From Maritimibacter sp. (GTDB taxonomy: Bacteria; Pseudomonadota; Alphaproteobacteria; Rhodobacterales; Rhodobacteraceae), in NCBI GenBank assembly GCA_011389895.1, contig JAABTN010000033.1, positions 1 to 34,454 on the forward strand: a stretch of 34,454 nucleotides of DNA, read 5' to 3'. The position numbers and the translations under genes were made by a program. Shown piece after piece: positions 8,224 through 16,011 of the stretch (its first letter is position 1; the number at the start of each line of letters is the position of its first letter). The notes beneath the pieces are model-generated. The model was not told the origin of the DNA. It saw only the letters and a program-made list of their open reading frames with translations, and did not search any database.

Positions 8224-8292
8224 GTCCTAGCCCTGCGGTCAGGGCCAGAGTTTGTGCCGGCGCAAAGTTTGGCGCGATGGCGTGCCTAGGGT
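8224..8292. promoter_or_regulatory. Divergent NnrR/FNR-type promoter for norC and the DUF1858 gene
   Basis: The 16-bp site TTTGTGCCGGCGCAAA at 8251-8266 is a near-perfect palindrome matching the NnrR/Dnr-type pattern TTGYG-N4-CRCAA. Its centre is 8258.5. A TAGGAC hexamer on the minus strand centred at about 8227 and a TAGGGT hexamer on the plus strand at 8287-8292 each lie 31-32 bp from that centre. This is the spacing of a class II FNR/CRP promoter (activator centred at -41.5). One box can therefore activate both directions under NO. The spacing was read directly from the sequence; binding by the neighbouring NnrR is inferred. Confidence 0.85.
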
Positions 8293-8313
8293 GAACGTGA
8301 AAGGAGGTATCCC

Positions 8314-8526
8314 ATGGCGCGTATCCGTATGGACGATCCGGACCTGCCGTTGGCCGATCTGATGAGCGAATGGCCACAGACCATCTCGGTGTTTTTGAAA
8401 CACCGGATGCTGTGCGTGGGGTGCCTCGTCAGCCCGATCCACACGGTGACCGATGCCTGCGCGGCCTATCATCTGGATGAAGACCTGTTTCTGCGGGAAT
8501 TGATGCAAGCCGCCGGGCTGGCCTGA
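8314..8526 (+). CDS. DUF1858 domain protein
   Basis: A 70-residue soluble protein that is almost entirely one DUF1858-type domain: LPLADLMSEWPQTISVFLKH, then MLCVGC with two cysteines in a CxxC arrangement (residues 31-34), then a helical tail. The family is often found beside NO, hybrid-cluster and denitrification genes, frequently fused to or near iron-sulfur or YtfE-like repair proteins; its function is unproven, with redox or metal binding through the CxxC as one possibility. An excellent AAAGGAGGT ribosome site precedes the ATG. It is transcribed divergently from norC from a shared NnrR-type box, so it should be NO-induced. Confidence 0.85.
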   Translation: MARIRMDDPDLPLADLMSEWPQTISVFLKHRMLCVGCLVSPIHTVTDACAAYHLDEDLFLRELMQAAGLA

Positions 8527-8532
8527 CCAGGG

Positions 8533-9249
8533 TCAGCTTTGGGTGAGGACCATCAGGGCATGGGGGTCACGCACGGTGATGCGCTTTCGTCGGCTTTCCA
8601 CCAGACCGCGCTTTTCCCACCCGCTGAGAACGCGGCTGACGGTATGCAGCGTCGTGGCCGTGAGTTCCGAAAGATCCTGACGCGTTATCGGGAAGTCGAT
8701 CTCGATCCCGTTCTCGACCTTGCGCCCGGTTTGGTTGATCAGACGGAGCAACGCGTTGGCGACCCTTTGTTCAACCTGTTGCGTGGTCATTTCAATGACC
8801 CTGTTGTGCATCTCGCCCAGCCTGTGGCCCAGCGTCTTGTAGGTTTCCGTAGAGAAGCCATCATAATCCTCAACGAAAGTGTCCCAAAGGCTCGTCGGCC
8901 AGCTCAGAACAAGCGATTCCGACGCTGTCATCGCGGTTGCCGGATAGGTGTCGCGCCCGATCGCGCGGGCAATGCCCAGAAGCTGTCCGGCCGGGATGTG
9001 AAGCGCGGTGATCTGCTCGCCGTTGGGCGTGACACGAACCACCCGGACATAGCCATCCAGCAGCATGTAAAACCGCTCCGCCGGATGCCCCTCTTCGAAG
9101 ATCGCGACCCCCGGGTCGTACCGCCGCGATGACGCCAGATCCAGAACCTTGCGAATCTGCCGCTTCTCAAGACGCGAGAACGGCGGGAGATGCGTCAGCA
9201 GGCTCTCATCGAGCCGCGGCAGGGTTTTATGGGTCGGGGCCTCAGCCAT
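8533..9249 (-). CDS. nnrR: NnrR-type Crp/Fnr family regulator (NO-responsive)
   Basis: A 238-residue Crp/Fnr regulator. A cyclic-nucleotide-binding-like beta-roll (about residues 25-130, with FEEGHPAERFYMLLDGYVRV) is followed by a dimer helix and a C-terminal winged helix whose recognition segment is TTLHTVSRVLSGWEKRGLV, typical of NnrR. There is not a single cysteine, so it cannot carry the FNR iron-sulfur cluster; heme-based NO sensing, as for NnrR/Dnr proteins, is likely. The frame is open up to 9399, but that longer form would encode the NnrR box at 9354-9369 and read through the promoter region. I place the start at ATG 9247-9249 (a second ATG is at 9253-9255). Its only neighbours are its apparent targets, nor, the DUF1858 gene, and paz-nirK-nirV. 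Confidence 0.92.
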   Translation of the reverse strand: MAEAPTHKTLPRLDESLLTHLPPFSRLEKRQIRKVLDLASSRRYDPGVAIFEEGHPAERFYMLLDGYVRVVRVTPNGEQITALHIPAGQLLGIARAIGRDTYPATAMTASESLVLSWPTSLWDTFVEDYDGFSTETYKTLGHRLGEMHNRVIEMTTQQVEQRVANALLRLINQTGRKVENGIEIDFPITRQDLSELTATTLHTVSRVLSGWEKRGLVESRRKRITVRDPHALMVLTQS

Positions 9250-9314
9250 GTGCATCTCATGCCACAGAACGTCTGGCGAAACCAACAAGGGTTTCAGCCC
9301 CGATTGTCGGATTC

Positions 9315-9395
9315 GATATACCTTCGCGGATTTTCTGCCCGATCGTGCCGGAGTTTGTGCCAGCGCAAAATGCGGGCTGCCAGACGCGATAGCAT
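9315..9395. promoter_or_regulatory. NnrR-type box and promoter region of the pseudoazurin-nirK-nirV operon
   Basis: TTTGTGCCAGCGCAAA at 9354-9369 differs by one base from the norC box. A TAGCAT hexamer at 9390-9395 is centred 31 bp from the box centre (9361.5), again the class II activator spacing, which predicts a start near 9403 and a leader of about 28 bases before the pseudoazurin ATG. On the other strand a TATATC element at 9315-9320 could serve as the -10 of nnrR, but it is not at the same spacing, so nnrR may have its own promoter and be affected by the box differently. No second box is seen between pseudoazurin and nirK. Confidence 0.85.
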
Positions 9396-9430
9396 TCAAT
9401 CAACGCAACGATGATCTGAAAGGAAATCCG

Positions 9431-9862
9431 ATGATCAAGTCACTCGCAACCGGCCTCGCTCTCGTCACCCTGATCGGGAGCGCCGCCTTTGCCGAAACGC
9501 ATGAAGTGAAAATGCTCAACAAGGGCGCGGATGGCGAGCGCATGGTGTTTGAACCTGCCTTCGTGCAGGCCGCGCCCGGCGACACGATCAAGTTTATCGC
9601 GACCGACCGGGCCCACAATGCCGAAACCGTCAAGGGCATGGTTCCCGACGGGGCCGAAGGCTTTGCAGGCAAGATCAACGAAGAGATCGAGGTCACGCTC
9701 GATGCCGAAGGCGTCTACGGCGTGATGTGCAGACCGCACTACGCAATGGGCATGGTGATGACCATTGCCGTGGGCGACGCGGAGGTTCCCGATGACTTCT
9801 TCGAAGGCCGCGTGCCCCCGAAAGCCAAGCAGCGCTTCGAGGACCAGTTGAACAACCTTTAA
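9431..9862 (+). CDS. Pseudoazurin (periplasmic type 1 blue copper protein)
   Basis: A 143-residue precursor; the signal peptide is residues 1-21 (cleavage after AFA, before ETHEV), leaving a mature protein of about 122 residues, normal for pseudoazurin. The type 1 copper ligands are all present: H62 (RAHNAET), C100, H103 and M108 in the CRPHYAMGM segment, with the exact H-38-C-3-H-5-M spacing of the family. It carries electrons in the periplasm to copper nitrite reductase, and possibly to NorC or N2O reductase. The ATG at 9431 is preceded by AAAGGAAA; the frame opens further upstream but that part includes the promoter. It is the first gene of the nirK operon, behind the second NnrR box. A comparable pseudoazurin-nirK-nirV grouping is known in Rhodobacter. 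Confidence 0.95.
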   Translation: MIKSLATGLALVTLIGSAAFAETHEVKMLNKGADGERMVFEPAFVQAAPGDTIKFIATDRAHNAETVKGMVPDGAEGFAGKINEEIEVTLDAEGVYGVMCRPHYAMGMVMTIAVGDAEVPDDFFEGRVPPKAKQRFEDQLNNL

Positions 9863-9915
9863 CACCACCGCGCGTCAGACAAACCGTCGCGCAACACTTT
9901 TCCATGGAGGAAAAA

Positions 9916-11133
9916 ATGACCAAGTTCATCAATCCCGGTCTCATGACGACCAGCCGCCGCAACGTGCTGCGCGGATCGCTTCTGGCGGGCGCGGCGGCGT
10001 TCAGCGGCGCGGGCGCCTTGGCGGCAAAACGCTCGCCCCAGCCCGTCCGGGCCGATGCCGTTTCGCGCAACCTGCACAAGGCGGCCGCGGACGGGGCTGC
10101 GGCAAGCACCGCGAAGCCTGCCGATCTGTCGGGCTATACCCGCGTGAAGCAAGAGCTTGTCGCCCCACCCTTTGCCCCGGTGCACGACCAGGTCGCGATC
10201 GGCGGGCCGAAGATCATCGAGATCACGATGGACACCACCGAACGGCTGATGGTGGTGGACGAAGATACCGGTGCGAGCGTTTGGGCCCTGACCTATAACG
10301 GCTCGGTCCCCGGCCCGCTGATCATCTGCCACGAAGGCGACATGGTCGAACTGACCCTGCGCAATCCTCAAGACAGCATGATGGAGCACAACATCGACTT
10401 CCACGCCTCCACGGGTGCCTTGGGCGGCGGCGGGCTGACCCATGTCTACCCCGGGGAAGAGGCCGTGTTGCGCTGGAAGGCGACGAAACCGGGGTGCTTC
10501 ACCTACCATTGTGCGCCCGGCGGGGCCATGATCCCCTACCACGTCACCCATGGCATGAACGGCGCCATCATGGTGCTGCCGCGCGACGGGCTCAAGGATG
10601 CCGACGGCAACCCGCTCCACTATGACAGCATCGCCTACATCGGCGAGCAGGACTACTACCTGCCGATGGACGAGAACGGCGACTACAAGACTTATGACGC
10701 CGCCGGCGACGATTATGCCGACAGCCTCGAGGCGATGCGCGGGCTGGTGCCGACGCACCAGGTGTTCAACGGCGCGGTCGGCGCGCTGACGGGCGAGAAT
10801 GCGTTCAAGGCCAAGGTCGGCGAAACCGTCCTCATGGTGCACAATTCGTGCAACGTGGACAGCCGCCCGCACCTGATCGGCGGACACGGCGATTTTGTCT
10901 GGGAAAGCTCGTTCACCGACCCGCCGATGACGGGAATGGAAACATGGTTCGTGCGCGGCGGGAGCGCGGCGGCGGCGATGTATACCTTCGAGCAGCCGGG
11001 CGTCTATGCCTACGTGAACCACAACCTGATCATCGGCGCGATGCTCGGGGGAACGGCGCACTTCGTCGTGGAAGGCGCGTGGGACAACAACCTGATGGAA
11101 CAGGTCGTCGCACCACGTCCCTTCGCCACTTGA
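9916..11133 (+). CDS. nirK: Copper-containing nitrite reductase NirK
   Basis: A 405-residue precursor that reduces nitrite to NO in the periplasm. A twin-arginine signal (SRRNVLRG at residues 13-20, followed by a hydrophobic Ala-rich stretch) shows Tat export. Two cupredoxin domains follow. Type 1 copper ligands: H158, C199, H209, M214. Type 2 copper ligands: H163, H198, H369. Active-site D161 and H319 are also present, so the enzyme should be functional. GGAGG ends five bases before ATG 9916-9918; an ATG at 9904 in the same frame sits on this ribosome site and is unlikely to be the start. It lies 53 bp after pseudoazurin and 18 bp before nirV. Confidence 0.97.
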   Translation: MTKFINPGLMTTSRRNVLRGSLLAGAAAFSGAGALAAKRSPQPVRADAVSRNLHKAAADGAAASTAKPADLSGYTRVKQELVAPPFAPVHDQVAIGGPKIIEITMDTTERLMVVDEDTGASVWALTYNGSVPGPLIICHEGDMVELTLRNPQDSMMEHNIDFHASTGALGGGGLTHVYPGEEAVLRWKATKPGCFTYHCAPGGAMIPYHVTHGMNGAIMVLPRDGLKDADGNPLHYDSIAYIGEQDYYLPMDENGDYKTYDAAGDDYADSLEAMRGLVPTHQVFNGAVGALTGENAFKAKVGETVLMVHNSCNVDSRPHLIGGHGDFVWESSFTDPPMTGMETWFVRGGSAAAAMYTFEQPGVYAYVNHNLIIGAMLGGTAHFVVEGAWDNNLMEQVVAPRPFAT

Positions 11134-11151
11134 TCTGACAGGACGAGACCC

Positions 11152-11913
11152 ATGACCGCCCCCCGAAACACGCCTCCCACCGCCAGGTTCGCCCTGGCCT
11201 CGGTCGCGGTGATCGCCGTGGGGGCGGCCCTTCTCGGCGGCGCGCTGACATGGCGTGCCGCCGATCGCGACCCCAAGGTCGCGCCACGCATGGCCGCGCA
11301 GCCCGTAACGCTTTCGACCGGTGCGCGCCTTCATGTCCAGAAATACGAAGTGACCCTTGCTGAATGGTCCCGGTGTCACGACCGGGGTGGTTGCACCCTG
11401 CCCCTGCGCGCGCGGCCCGATCAGGACCCGCATGTGACCCCGGCCACCGGATTCAACCATGCCGACGCGATGGAATACCTGCACTGGATCAACAATGAGA
11501 CCGGGATGGATTTCCGCCTTCCCACCGCCGCGGAGTGGCGCGAGATCGCCCGTCCGGTGCTGCACGAAGACGCTGCGCCGATCTTCACGGACCCTGCCCT
11601 TGGCTGGGCTTCAACCTATCTGACCGAAGACCTCGCCCCCCGCGCGCTGAAGCCACAGGGGAGCTTTTCGACCACGCCCGAAGGCATCTCGGACCTTGAT
11701 GGCAGCGTCTGGGAATGGACGCAGGAGTGCTATGCGGGCGCCGCGCAGGGCATCGACCCGGACCGATGCCCCGCGTATTTCGTAGGTGGCGAACATCTCG
11801 CCGCGATGTCCTTTCTCGTCCGCGACCCCGCGCGCGGTGGCTGCGCCGTTGGTGCCCCGCCCGCGCACCTGGGATTGCGCCTTGTGCGCGACGCCTCCGA
11901 CCCGAACCCCTGA
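11152..11913 (+). CDS. nirV: NirV, formylglycine-generating-enzyme-like protein
   Basis: A 253-residue protein with a hydrophobic N-terminal anchor (about residues 13-33), then an FGE/SUMF1-type domain: VQKYEVTLAEWSRCH, then FNHADAMEYLHWIN, FRLPTAAEWREIAR, ISDLDGSVWEWTQEC and a final HLGLRLVRD. Its position directly after nirK matches NirV of Rhodobacter. The family adds or resembles enzymes that make formylglycine, but NirV's own activity and its need for nitrite reduction are unproven; a maturation or quality-control role is a guess. The C-terminal GGCAVG cysteine does not clearly reproduce the usual FGE two-cysteine site. It shares the nirK transcript (18-bp gap). No convincing terminator follows. 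Confidence 0.9.
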   Translation: MTAPRNTPPTARFALASVAVIAVGAALLGGALTWRAADRDPKVAPRMAAQPVTLSTGARLHVQKYEVTLAEWSRCHDRGGCTLPLRARPDQDPHVTPATGFNHADAMEYLHWINNETGMDFRLPTAAEWREIARPVLHEDAAPIFTDPALGWASTYLTEDLAPRALKPQGSFSTTPEGISDLDGSVWEWTQECYAGAAQGIDPDRCPAYFVGGEHLAAMSFLVRDPARGGCAVGAPPAHLGLRLVRDASDPNP

Positions 11914-12065
11914 CCCGCACCCCTGAGGGGCAGTGATGCGGGATCGGGGGGCCTGCGAAACACGTGCCTCGTGCGGGATGTTCCGACAGCCGGAATATAA
12001 GACCAAAAGCGTTGAGCGATGGTTTTCCTCACGATACCAGTTGCGGGGAGGATCGGGAGGAACGC
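11914..12065 (+). promoter_or_regulatory. Intergenic leader of the first acyl-CoA ligase gene
   Basis: These 152 bases lie between nirV and the acyl-CoA ligase. A short CCCC-TGA-GGGG inverted repeat at 11920-11930 has no T-run and is a weak terminator candidate at best. The element AAGACCAAAA at 11999-12008 is one mismatch from the TAGACCAAA elements beside the carotenoid oxygenase gene (17571-17580, 17717-17726, 17746-17755), hinting at common control. GGGAGG at 12055-12060 is the ribosome site for ATG 12066. I see no clear -35/-10 pair. Confidence 0.35.
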
Positions 12066-13559
12066 ATGACTTGGGCAAACGAACTGATCGAGGGCCACCC
12101 CGGGAACGATCTGGCCCTGATCGATGACGACGGCACGGATATCAGCTACGCAGGCTTGCGGGACGCGGTGGGTGAGATGGTCGCGGTGATGCGCGGGCAC
12201 GGTGTGCGCCCCGGGGACCGCTGCATGATCGTGGCCGAAAACACCGCCCTCGTTGCCGTCACGCTTCTCGCCGCCGCGCGTTTGCGGGCCTGGTTCGTGC
12301 CGGTGAATGCGCGGCTGTCGGAAGGCGAGCTTGATGCGATCCGCGACCACGCGACACCAAGGCTGACGATCTTCACAACCGGTGTCTCGGAAAATGCACG
12401 CGCGCATGCAAAACGGCTTGGCGCCATGGCCGGGGCGCGGGTTCTGGGCGCGCCAGTGGTCTCATGTGTCGCAGAGGCGGCGGTGCCGGAACCCTTGCAA
12501 GACGCGCCCGGAACGCAAGTCGCCGCGCTCATCTACACCTCTGGCACCACCGGCGCGCCGAAGGGCGTGATGCTGTCCCATGACAGCCTCGTCTTCAACG
12601 CCAGGAGCGCCCAGAAGGCGCGTGATCTCACACCGGGTGACCGGATCGCTCTGGTGTTGCCGCTCACCCATATCATGGCGCTCTCGACCGCCTTGCTCGC
12701 GGCGCTGAGTGCCGGGGCATCGGTTCGGCTGCTGTCGCGGTTTTCCGTCGACACGCAGCTTGCCGCCTTGACCGAGGGCGACACGATCATGCCGGCGGTC
12801 CCACAGATCTACCGGCAGATCCTGTCGCAGCTTGACGCCGGGGAGGCCCGGTTGAACGCGCCCGCCCTGCGCCAGATCGGCTGTGGCGGCGCGCCGCTTG
12901 ACCCTGCGCTCAAGACCCGGATCGAGACCCGCTTCGCCCTACCCTTGACCAATGGCTACGGCATGACCGAAGCCGGGCCGGGCATCGCCTCGACCGCCTA
13001 TGGCCCCTACCGGCCCGATGGGTCGGTCGGCTTCGTGTATCCACAGTGCGCGGTGCGTGTCGCCATGCCGGACAAGGCGGGCGTTGGTGAATTGGAGTTT
13101 ACCGGGCCTGCCGTCATGCTTGGATACTACAAGAACACCGACGCCACGACGAAGGCCTTTGCGCCGGACGGGTGGCTGCGCACCGGCGATCTGGCCAAGA
13201 TCGACGCGGACGGGGCGATCCACATCGTCGGTCGACGCCGCGAATTGATCATCCGGTCCGGGTTCAACGTCTACCCGGCAGAGGTCGAAGCGGCGCTTCT
13301 GGCATGTGAAGGCGTGACACAGGCCGCCGTGGTGGGCCGCCCAATCGCGGACAACGAAGAGATCATCGCGTTCGTCACGGTTCACGGCGCCCTTGCGCCC
13401 GAAGAGATCAGCGCCGCGTTGCGTCGCCGTCTCGCCCCCTACAAACGACCGCAGCACGTAATCATCGTGGGGCACCTGCCGCTCACCGCGGCGGGCAAGG
13501 TCAAAAAGCACGCGTTGGTCGAGACCTACAAGGATCAGCTTCGGGCCGAGACGACGTGA
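12066..13559 (+). CDS. Class I acyl-CoA ligase (AMP-binding family)
   Basis: A 497-residue ANL-superfamily adenylate-forming enzyme that would activate a carboxylic acid with ATP and join it to CoA in the cytoplasm. The P-loop YTSGTTGAPKG is at residues 157-167, the A5 motif is NGYGMTEA, the A7 motif GWLRTGDLAKID, the A8 hinge is in GRRRELIIRSGFNVYPAEVE, and catalytic K478 is in AAGKVKKH. All core residues are canonical. The start ATG 12066 follows GGGAGG; the frame is open further upstream without a better site. The gene stands alone on the plus strand next to nirV and convergent with a thioesterase. Closest general types are medium-chain fatty acid, cyclohexanecarboxylate or 4-coumarate-like ligases; the substrate cannot be read from sequence. 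Confidence 0.9.
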   Translation: MTWANELIEGHPGNDLALIDDDGTDISYAGLRDAVGEMVAVMRGHGVRPGDRCMIVAENTALVAVTLLAAARLRAWFVPVNARLSEGELDAIRDHATPRLTIFTTGVSENARAHAKRLGAMAGARVLGAPVVSCVAEAAVPEPLQDAPGTQVAALIYTSGTTGAPKGVMLSHDSLVFNARSAQKARDLTPGDRIALVLPLTHIMALSTALLAALSAGASVRLLSRFSVDTQLAALTEGDTIMPAVPQIYRQILSQLDAGEARLNAPALRQIGCGGAPLDPALKTRIETRFALPLTNGYGMTEAGPGIASTAYGPYRPDGSVGFVYPQCAVRVAMPDKAGVGELEFTGPAVMLGYYKNTDATTKAFAPDGWLRTGDLAKIDADGAIHIVGRRRELIIRSGFNVYPAEVEAALLACEGVTQAAVVGRPIADNEEIIAFVTVHGALAPEEISAALRRRLAPYKRPQHVIIVGHLPLTAAGKVKKHALVETYKDQLRAETT

Positions 13560-13624
13560 TATCCACATCGGCGCCCCCGTGCGCGCGCCGTGCGCCCCCG
13601 TGCAAACCGATGCGCCGCAGGGGA

Positions 13625-14032
13625 TCAGGCCCGGTCGGGAAATACCCGAAACGTACCGCTCGCGCGCGCCACGATCGTGCCGTGCTCATCCGCGATCGTG
13701 CCTTCGCAAAACACATTGGATTTGCCGCCGCCGACCCGCCGCGCGTCGCAGATCAAGCGTTGGCCATCGGGTTTGCCCACGAAGCTGATGTTCAGATTCA
13801 GCGTGACCGATGGCAGATAGCCCCGGGCGTTGTCCGCCCAACTCGCCGCCGCGCCAAGCGCGGAATCGAGCATGGCGGCATAGACGCCCCCATGCGGGAT
13901 GCCGCCCCGGTTCGCGTGGCGGTCGTCGAGATCAAGAACGAACCTTGAGTATCCGTCTTCATAGACCGTCTTTCGAAACCCCAGGGTGATTTGCAGCCCG
14001 TATGGCACACCGATGGAATGCGTCTCAGACAT
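13625..14032 (-). CDS. PaaI-type hotdog thioesterase
   Basis: A 135-residue single hotdog-fold protein of the PaaI/4-hydroxybenzoyl-CoA-thioesterase group. The family core RGGIPHGGVYAAMLDSALGAA (residues 42-62) contains the HGG motif and the helix with the catalytic acid (Asp at residue 56), and is followed by LNLNISFVG and the later ARASGTFRVFP strand. It likely hydrolyses an aryl- or acyl-CoA, releasing CoA if the pathway stalls. Its 5' end overlaps the IclR regulator's stop by 8 bp, so both are on one transcript. The 65-bp gap to the convergent acyl-CoA ligase contains a 12-bp direct repeat (13571-13582 and 13592-13603) but no gene. Confidence 0.88.
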   Translation of the reverse strand: MSETHSIGVPYGLQITLGFRKTVYEDGYSRFVLDLDDRHANRGGIPHGGVYAAMLDSALGAAASWADNARGYLPSVTLNLNISFVGKPDGQRLICDARRVGGGKSNVFCEGTIADEHGTIVARASGTFRVFPDRA

Positions 14033-14825
14033 CGGTCCCGGGCCTCATGTTCAGGGAATTGATTGCCCGCAGCAACCGGGGTGCGTAGTGGGTCATCAGG
14101 TCATCGGTGGAATTGAGAAAAGCAAAGCCGCCGACGTTCACCGCGTAAACGCGCCGCCCGTCAGTGGACCGAACCGGGGCGGCGATGCTGTTGATTTCCT
14201 TGCGCCATTCGCCAAACGACGTGCAATACCCATACTGCGCATAATCCGCGCGCGCACGGGCGAGCCCGGCGCGCAACCGGTCGTGTTCACTGGCCGGTTC
14301 GGTTTCCAGCGCCTGCGCCAAAAGCGCGTCTTGCACCTCTTCGCTCGACCCCATCAACACCGCGCGCCCGATGGAGCTGTGAAACAGGGGGACACGGCCC
14401 CCGACATGAAACATCATCGACACCGCGTCCGGGGACCGATGTGTCACGAGGTAGACCACGTGCTGTTCATACCGCTCCCCCATCGCCGAGGCGACATTCG
14501 GGTTGTCGCCCCGACAGATGTCCGCAAGCTCGAGCTGCACGCGATCCTTGAATTCAAGGCCCGAAAGTATGCCGTAGCCAAGCGCCAGAACGCCGGGGCC
14601 AAGACGATACTCGCCCGCGTGTTCCTCTGCCTGGACCAGGTATCCGAGTTTGCACAGGGTATACGTCAGCCGCGTGACGGTGGTTTTTGGCAAGCCCGTC
14701 CGTGTCGCGAAATCCTGATTGGACAGGTAGACTTCATTCGGGCGATAGGCGCGCAACAGGGCAAGACCGCGCGACAGGGCGATGACGAACTTCGGATCGT
14801 TTTCTGACGTCTTGGGATCGGCCAT
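14025..14825 (-). CDS. IclR family transcriptional regulator
   Basis: A 266-residue regulator: N-terminal winged helix (SNQDFATRTGLPKTTVTRL, then GYLVQAEEHAGEYRLGPGVLALG) and a C-terminal effector domain (residues 85-255) with the family SSIGRAVLMG segment. IclR proteins sense small organic acids and control catabolic genes. I chose ATG 14823-14825 (MADPKTSEND); a start at 14861 adds 12 residues and is possible. Upstream, at 14968-14984, is a 17-bp palindrome of the type IclR proteins bind, and a close relative lies upstream of the carotenoid oxygenase gene. This suggests autoregulation plus control of the oxygenase and the divergent operon. Confidence 0.92.
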   Translation of the reverse strand: MADPKTSENDPKFVIALSRGLALLRAYRPNEVYLSNQDFATRTGLPKTTVTRLTYTLCKLGYLVQAEEHAGEYRLGPGVLALGYGILSGLEFKDRVQLELADICRGDNPNVASAMGERYEQHVVYLVTHRSPDAVSMMFHVGGRVPLFHSSIGRAVLMGSSEEVQDALLAQALETEPASEHDRLRAGLARARADYAQYGYCTSFGEWRKEINSIAAPVRSTDGRRVYAVNVGGFAFLNSTDDLMTHYAPRLLRAINSLNMRPGTDV

Positions 14826-14955
14826 GATCTGCTTTCTCAATGACGTGTGCCAGGCCGGCATCCGCCCCTCGCCCTGTATTCGCCGTTTCGGCGGATACCC
14901 GGGCCACTACCGGCGCGAAGAGAATGCGGGTCCGATGCAGAGGCGTGATCACCCC

Positions 14956-14987
14956 TTGTTTCGTCTGTCAGAATACTATTCCGAGAT
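14956..14987 (-). promoter_or_regulatory. Palindromic operator A upstream of the IclR gene
   Basis: The 17-bp near-palindrome TCAGAATACTATTCCGA at 14968-14984 (7 of 8 arm pairs match around a central C) is embedded in a 32-bp block that matches 17686-17717 at 25 positions, all seven differences being transitions. Read on the minus strand, the direction of the IclR gene, the block contains TGACA with the position of a -35 element and lies about 130 bp before the start codon. The rest of the 182-bp gap between the IclR gene and the HxlR gene stop (14826-15007) shows nothing else. Confidence 0.6.
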
Positions 14988-15007
14988 TGCCGGTGCAACC
15001 GCCGTGA

Positions 15008-15949
15008 TCACGGGGTCGGTCGCATCCTGACATCAATCGCGTTGCGTCCGATCCAGTCACCACAATGGTCGCAGGCATAGCGCGGTCGAAGGATCGCACC
15101 GCAATCGTGCACGCGAATGTCTGGCGGCGGATTGGTCTTGTTGCACCACCGATCCCCCCAGTCGGCGATTGCAAGCAGGAGCGGAAAGAACCCTTCCGCA
15201 CGCGGCAGGACGGAATAGACAAGCCGCCGCCCCTCGGCTTCTTCCTGAACCAGATCAAGCTCTTTCAGCTTTTCGAGCCGGTCACGCACCACGTTGATCC
15301 CAAGCCCAAGGTCATGCGCGATCGCCTGTGCGTGTTCGGGGCCTTGGAACAGGAGATACAGGATTTCATTGCACGGCATGTCACCGACCAAGGTCGCCGC
15401 GATTGTCCCGGACACGGTGGATGTCGCTGCCGTGAAGCTGTTGTCATTTCGGCGCGCGATACGCGGGCGGGGTTCGGTTTCGAATTGTTCGGGCTGTGTG
15501 CGCCGAATGTCGACCCGGTCGCTGGTGGCCGTGCCACGGCACGAGGTGCACCGATAGGTCGCCCCAAGCACATGACCACAGTCCCGGTGCACAAGATCGA
15601 ACCGCAGGATGTCGGAATGCCCCGGGTTGACCTGGTGCCAAAGCCAGATCGCATACATCGCGTCCCGCAGGTCAAAAGCCTTGGGGGTCAGAAGGTAATC
15701 CCGCGCGCTTCCGCCCGGCGTGGCGATGCGCCGATACATCATTTCATCTTGCGTCAAAGCCGTCAGGCGCAGGGAAAGCGTTTGACGCGGGATGTTCAGG
15801 TCGCGCTGAAAGTCGCTGAAGCGCTTCGTGCCGTTGAAGGCGTCCTTGAGGATGAGCATGGTCCATGGATCACCGAGGATGGACAGCGCACGCCGCAGGG
15901 ACGTGGCCGCCGGGCCCTTGGTGAGCGTGTCGTGTTTCACGTCATGCAT
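15008..15949 (-). CDS. Tandem HxlR-family regulator with two cysteine motifs
   Basis: A 313-residue DNA-binding protein built of two halves. The first winged helix (about residues 15-110; RALSILGDPWTMLILKDAF, IPRQTLSLRL) is a clear HxlR domain. The second (about 180-275; GDMPCNEILYLLFQGPEHAQ, LEKLKELDLVQEEAEGRRLV) is more divergent. Each is followed by a cysteine cluster with the same spacing: C124-x9-C134-x2-C137 (CGHVLGATYRCTSC) and C283-x9-C293-x2-C296 (CGAILRPRYACDHC). These look like metal-binding ribbons. Typical HxlR proteins are about 110-150 residues with one domain, so this is a duplication. GGAGGT precedes the ATG at good spacing. It lies 62 bp after the carotenoid oxygenase gene on the same strand. 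Confidence 0.88.
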   Translation of the reverse strand: MHDVKHDTLTKGPAATSLRRALSILGDPWTMLILKDAFNGTKRFSDFQRDLNIPRQTLSLRLTALTQDEMMYRRIATPGGSARDYLLTPKAFDLRDAMYAIWLWHQVNPGHSDILRFDLVHRDCGHVLGATYRCTSCRGTATSDRVDIRRTQPEQFETEPRPRIARRNDNSFTAATSTVSGTIAATLVGDMPCNEILYLLFQGPEHAQAIAHDLGLGINVVRDRLEKLKELDLVQEEAEGRRLVYSVLPRAEGFFPLLLAIADWGDRWCNKTNPPPDIRVHDCGAILRPRYACDHCGDWIGRNAIDVRMRPTP

Positions 15950-16011
15950 TCAATCTACCTCCGCGGCACCGGCGCTTCGGGGCCGCCGCGAGGTACCATG
16001 CCAGCATTTTT

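Noticed and set aside
9904..9915. ATG at 9904 as start of nirK
   Set aside because: It overlaps the GGAGG ribosome site that serves ATG 9916; the latter gives a normal Tat signal peptide.
9859..11565. 568-aa frame antisense to nirK
   Set aside because: The plus strand carries nirK with every copper ligand intact. The minus frame is His/Arg/Gly-rich low-complexity sequence typical of high-G+C shadows.
11920..11930. CCCC-TGA-GGGG hairpin as terminator of the nirK operon
   Set aside because: Stem of only four pairs and no T-run.
13571..13603. 12-bp direct repeat GCGCCCCCGTGC, two copies 21 bp apart
   Set aside because: It lies between two convergent gene ends and is G/C-rich; more likely chance or slippage than a functional site.
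15962..15990. CGCGGC ... GCCGCG inverted repeat between carotenoid oxygenase and HxlR genes
   Set aside because: Short, with a 17-base loop and no T-run; it cannot be distinguished from G/C-rich background.
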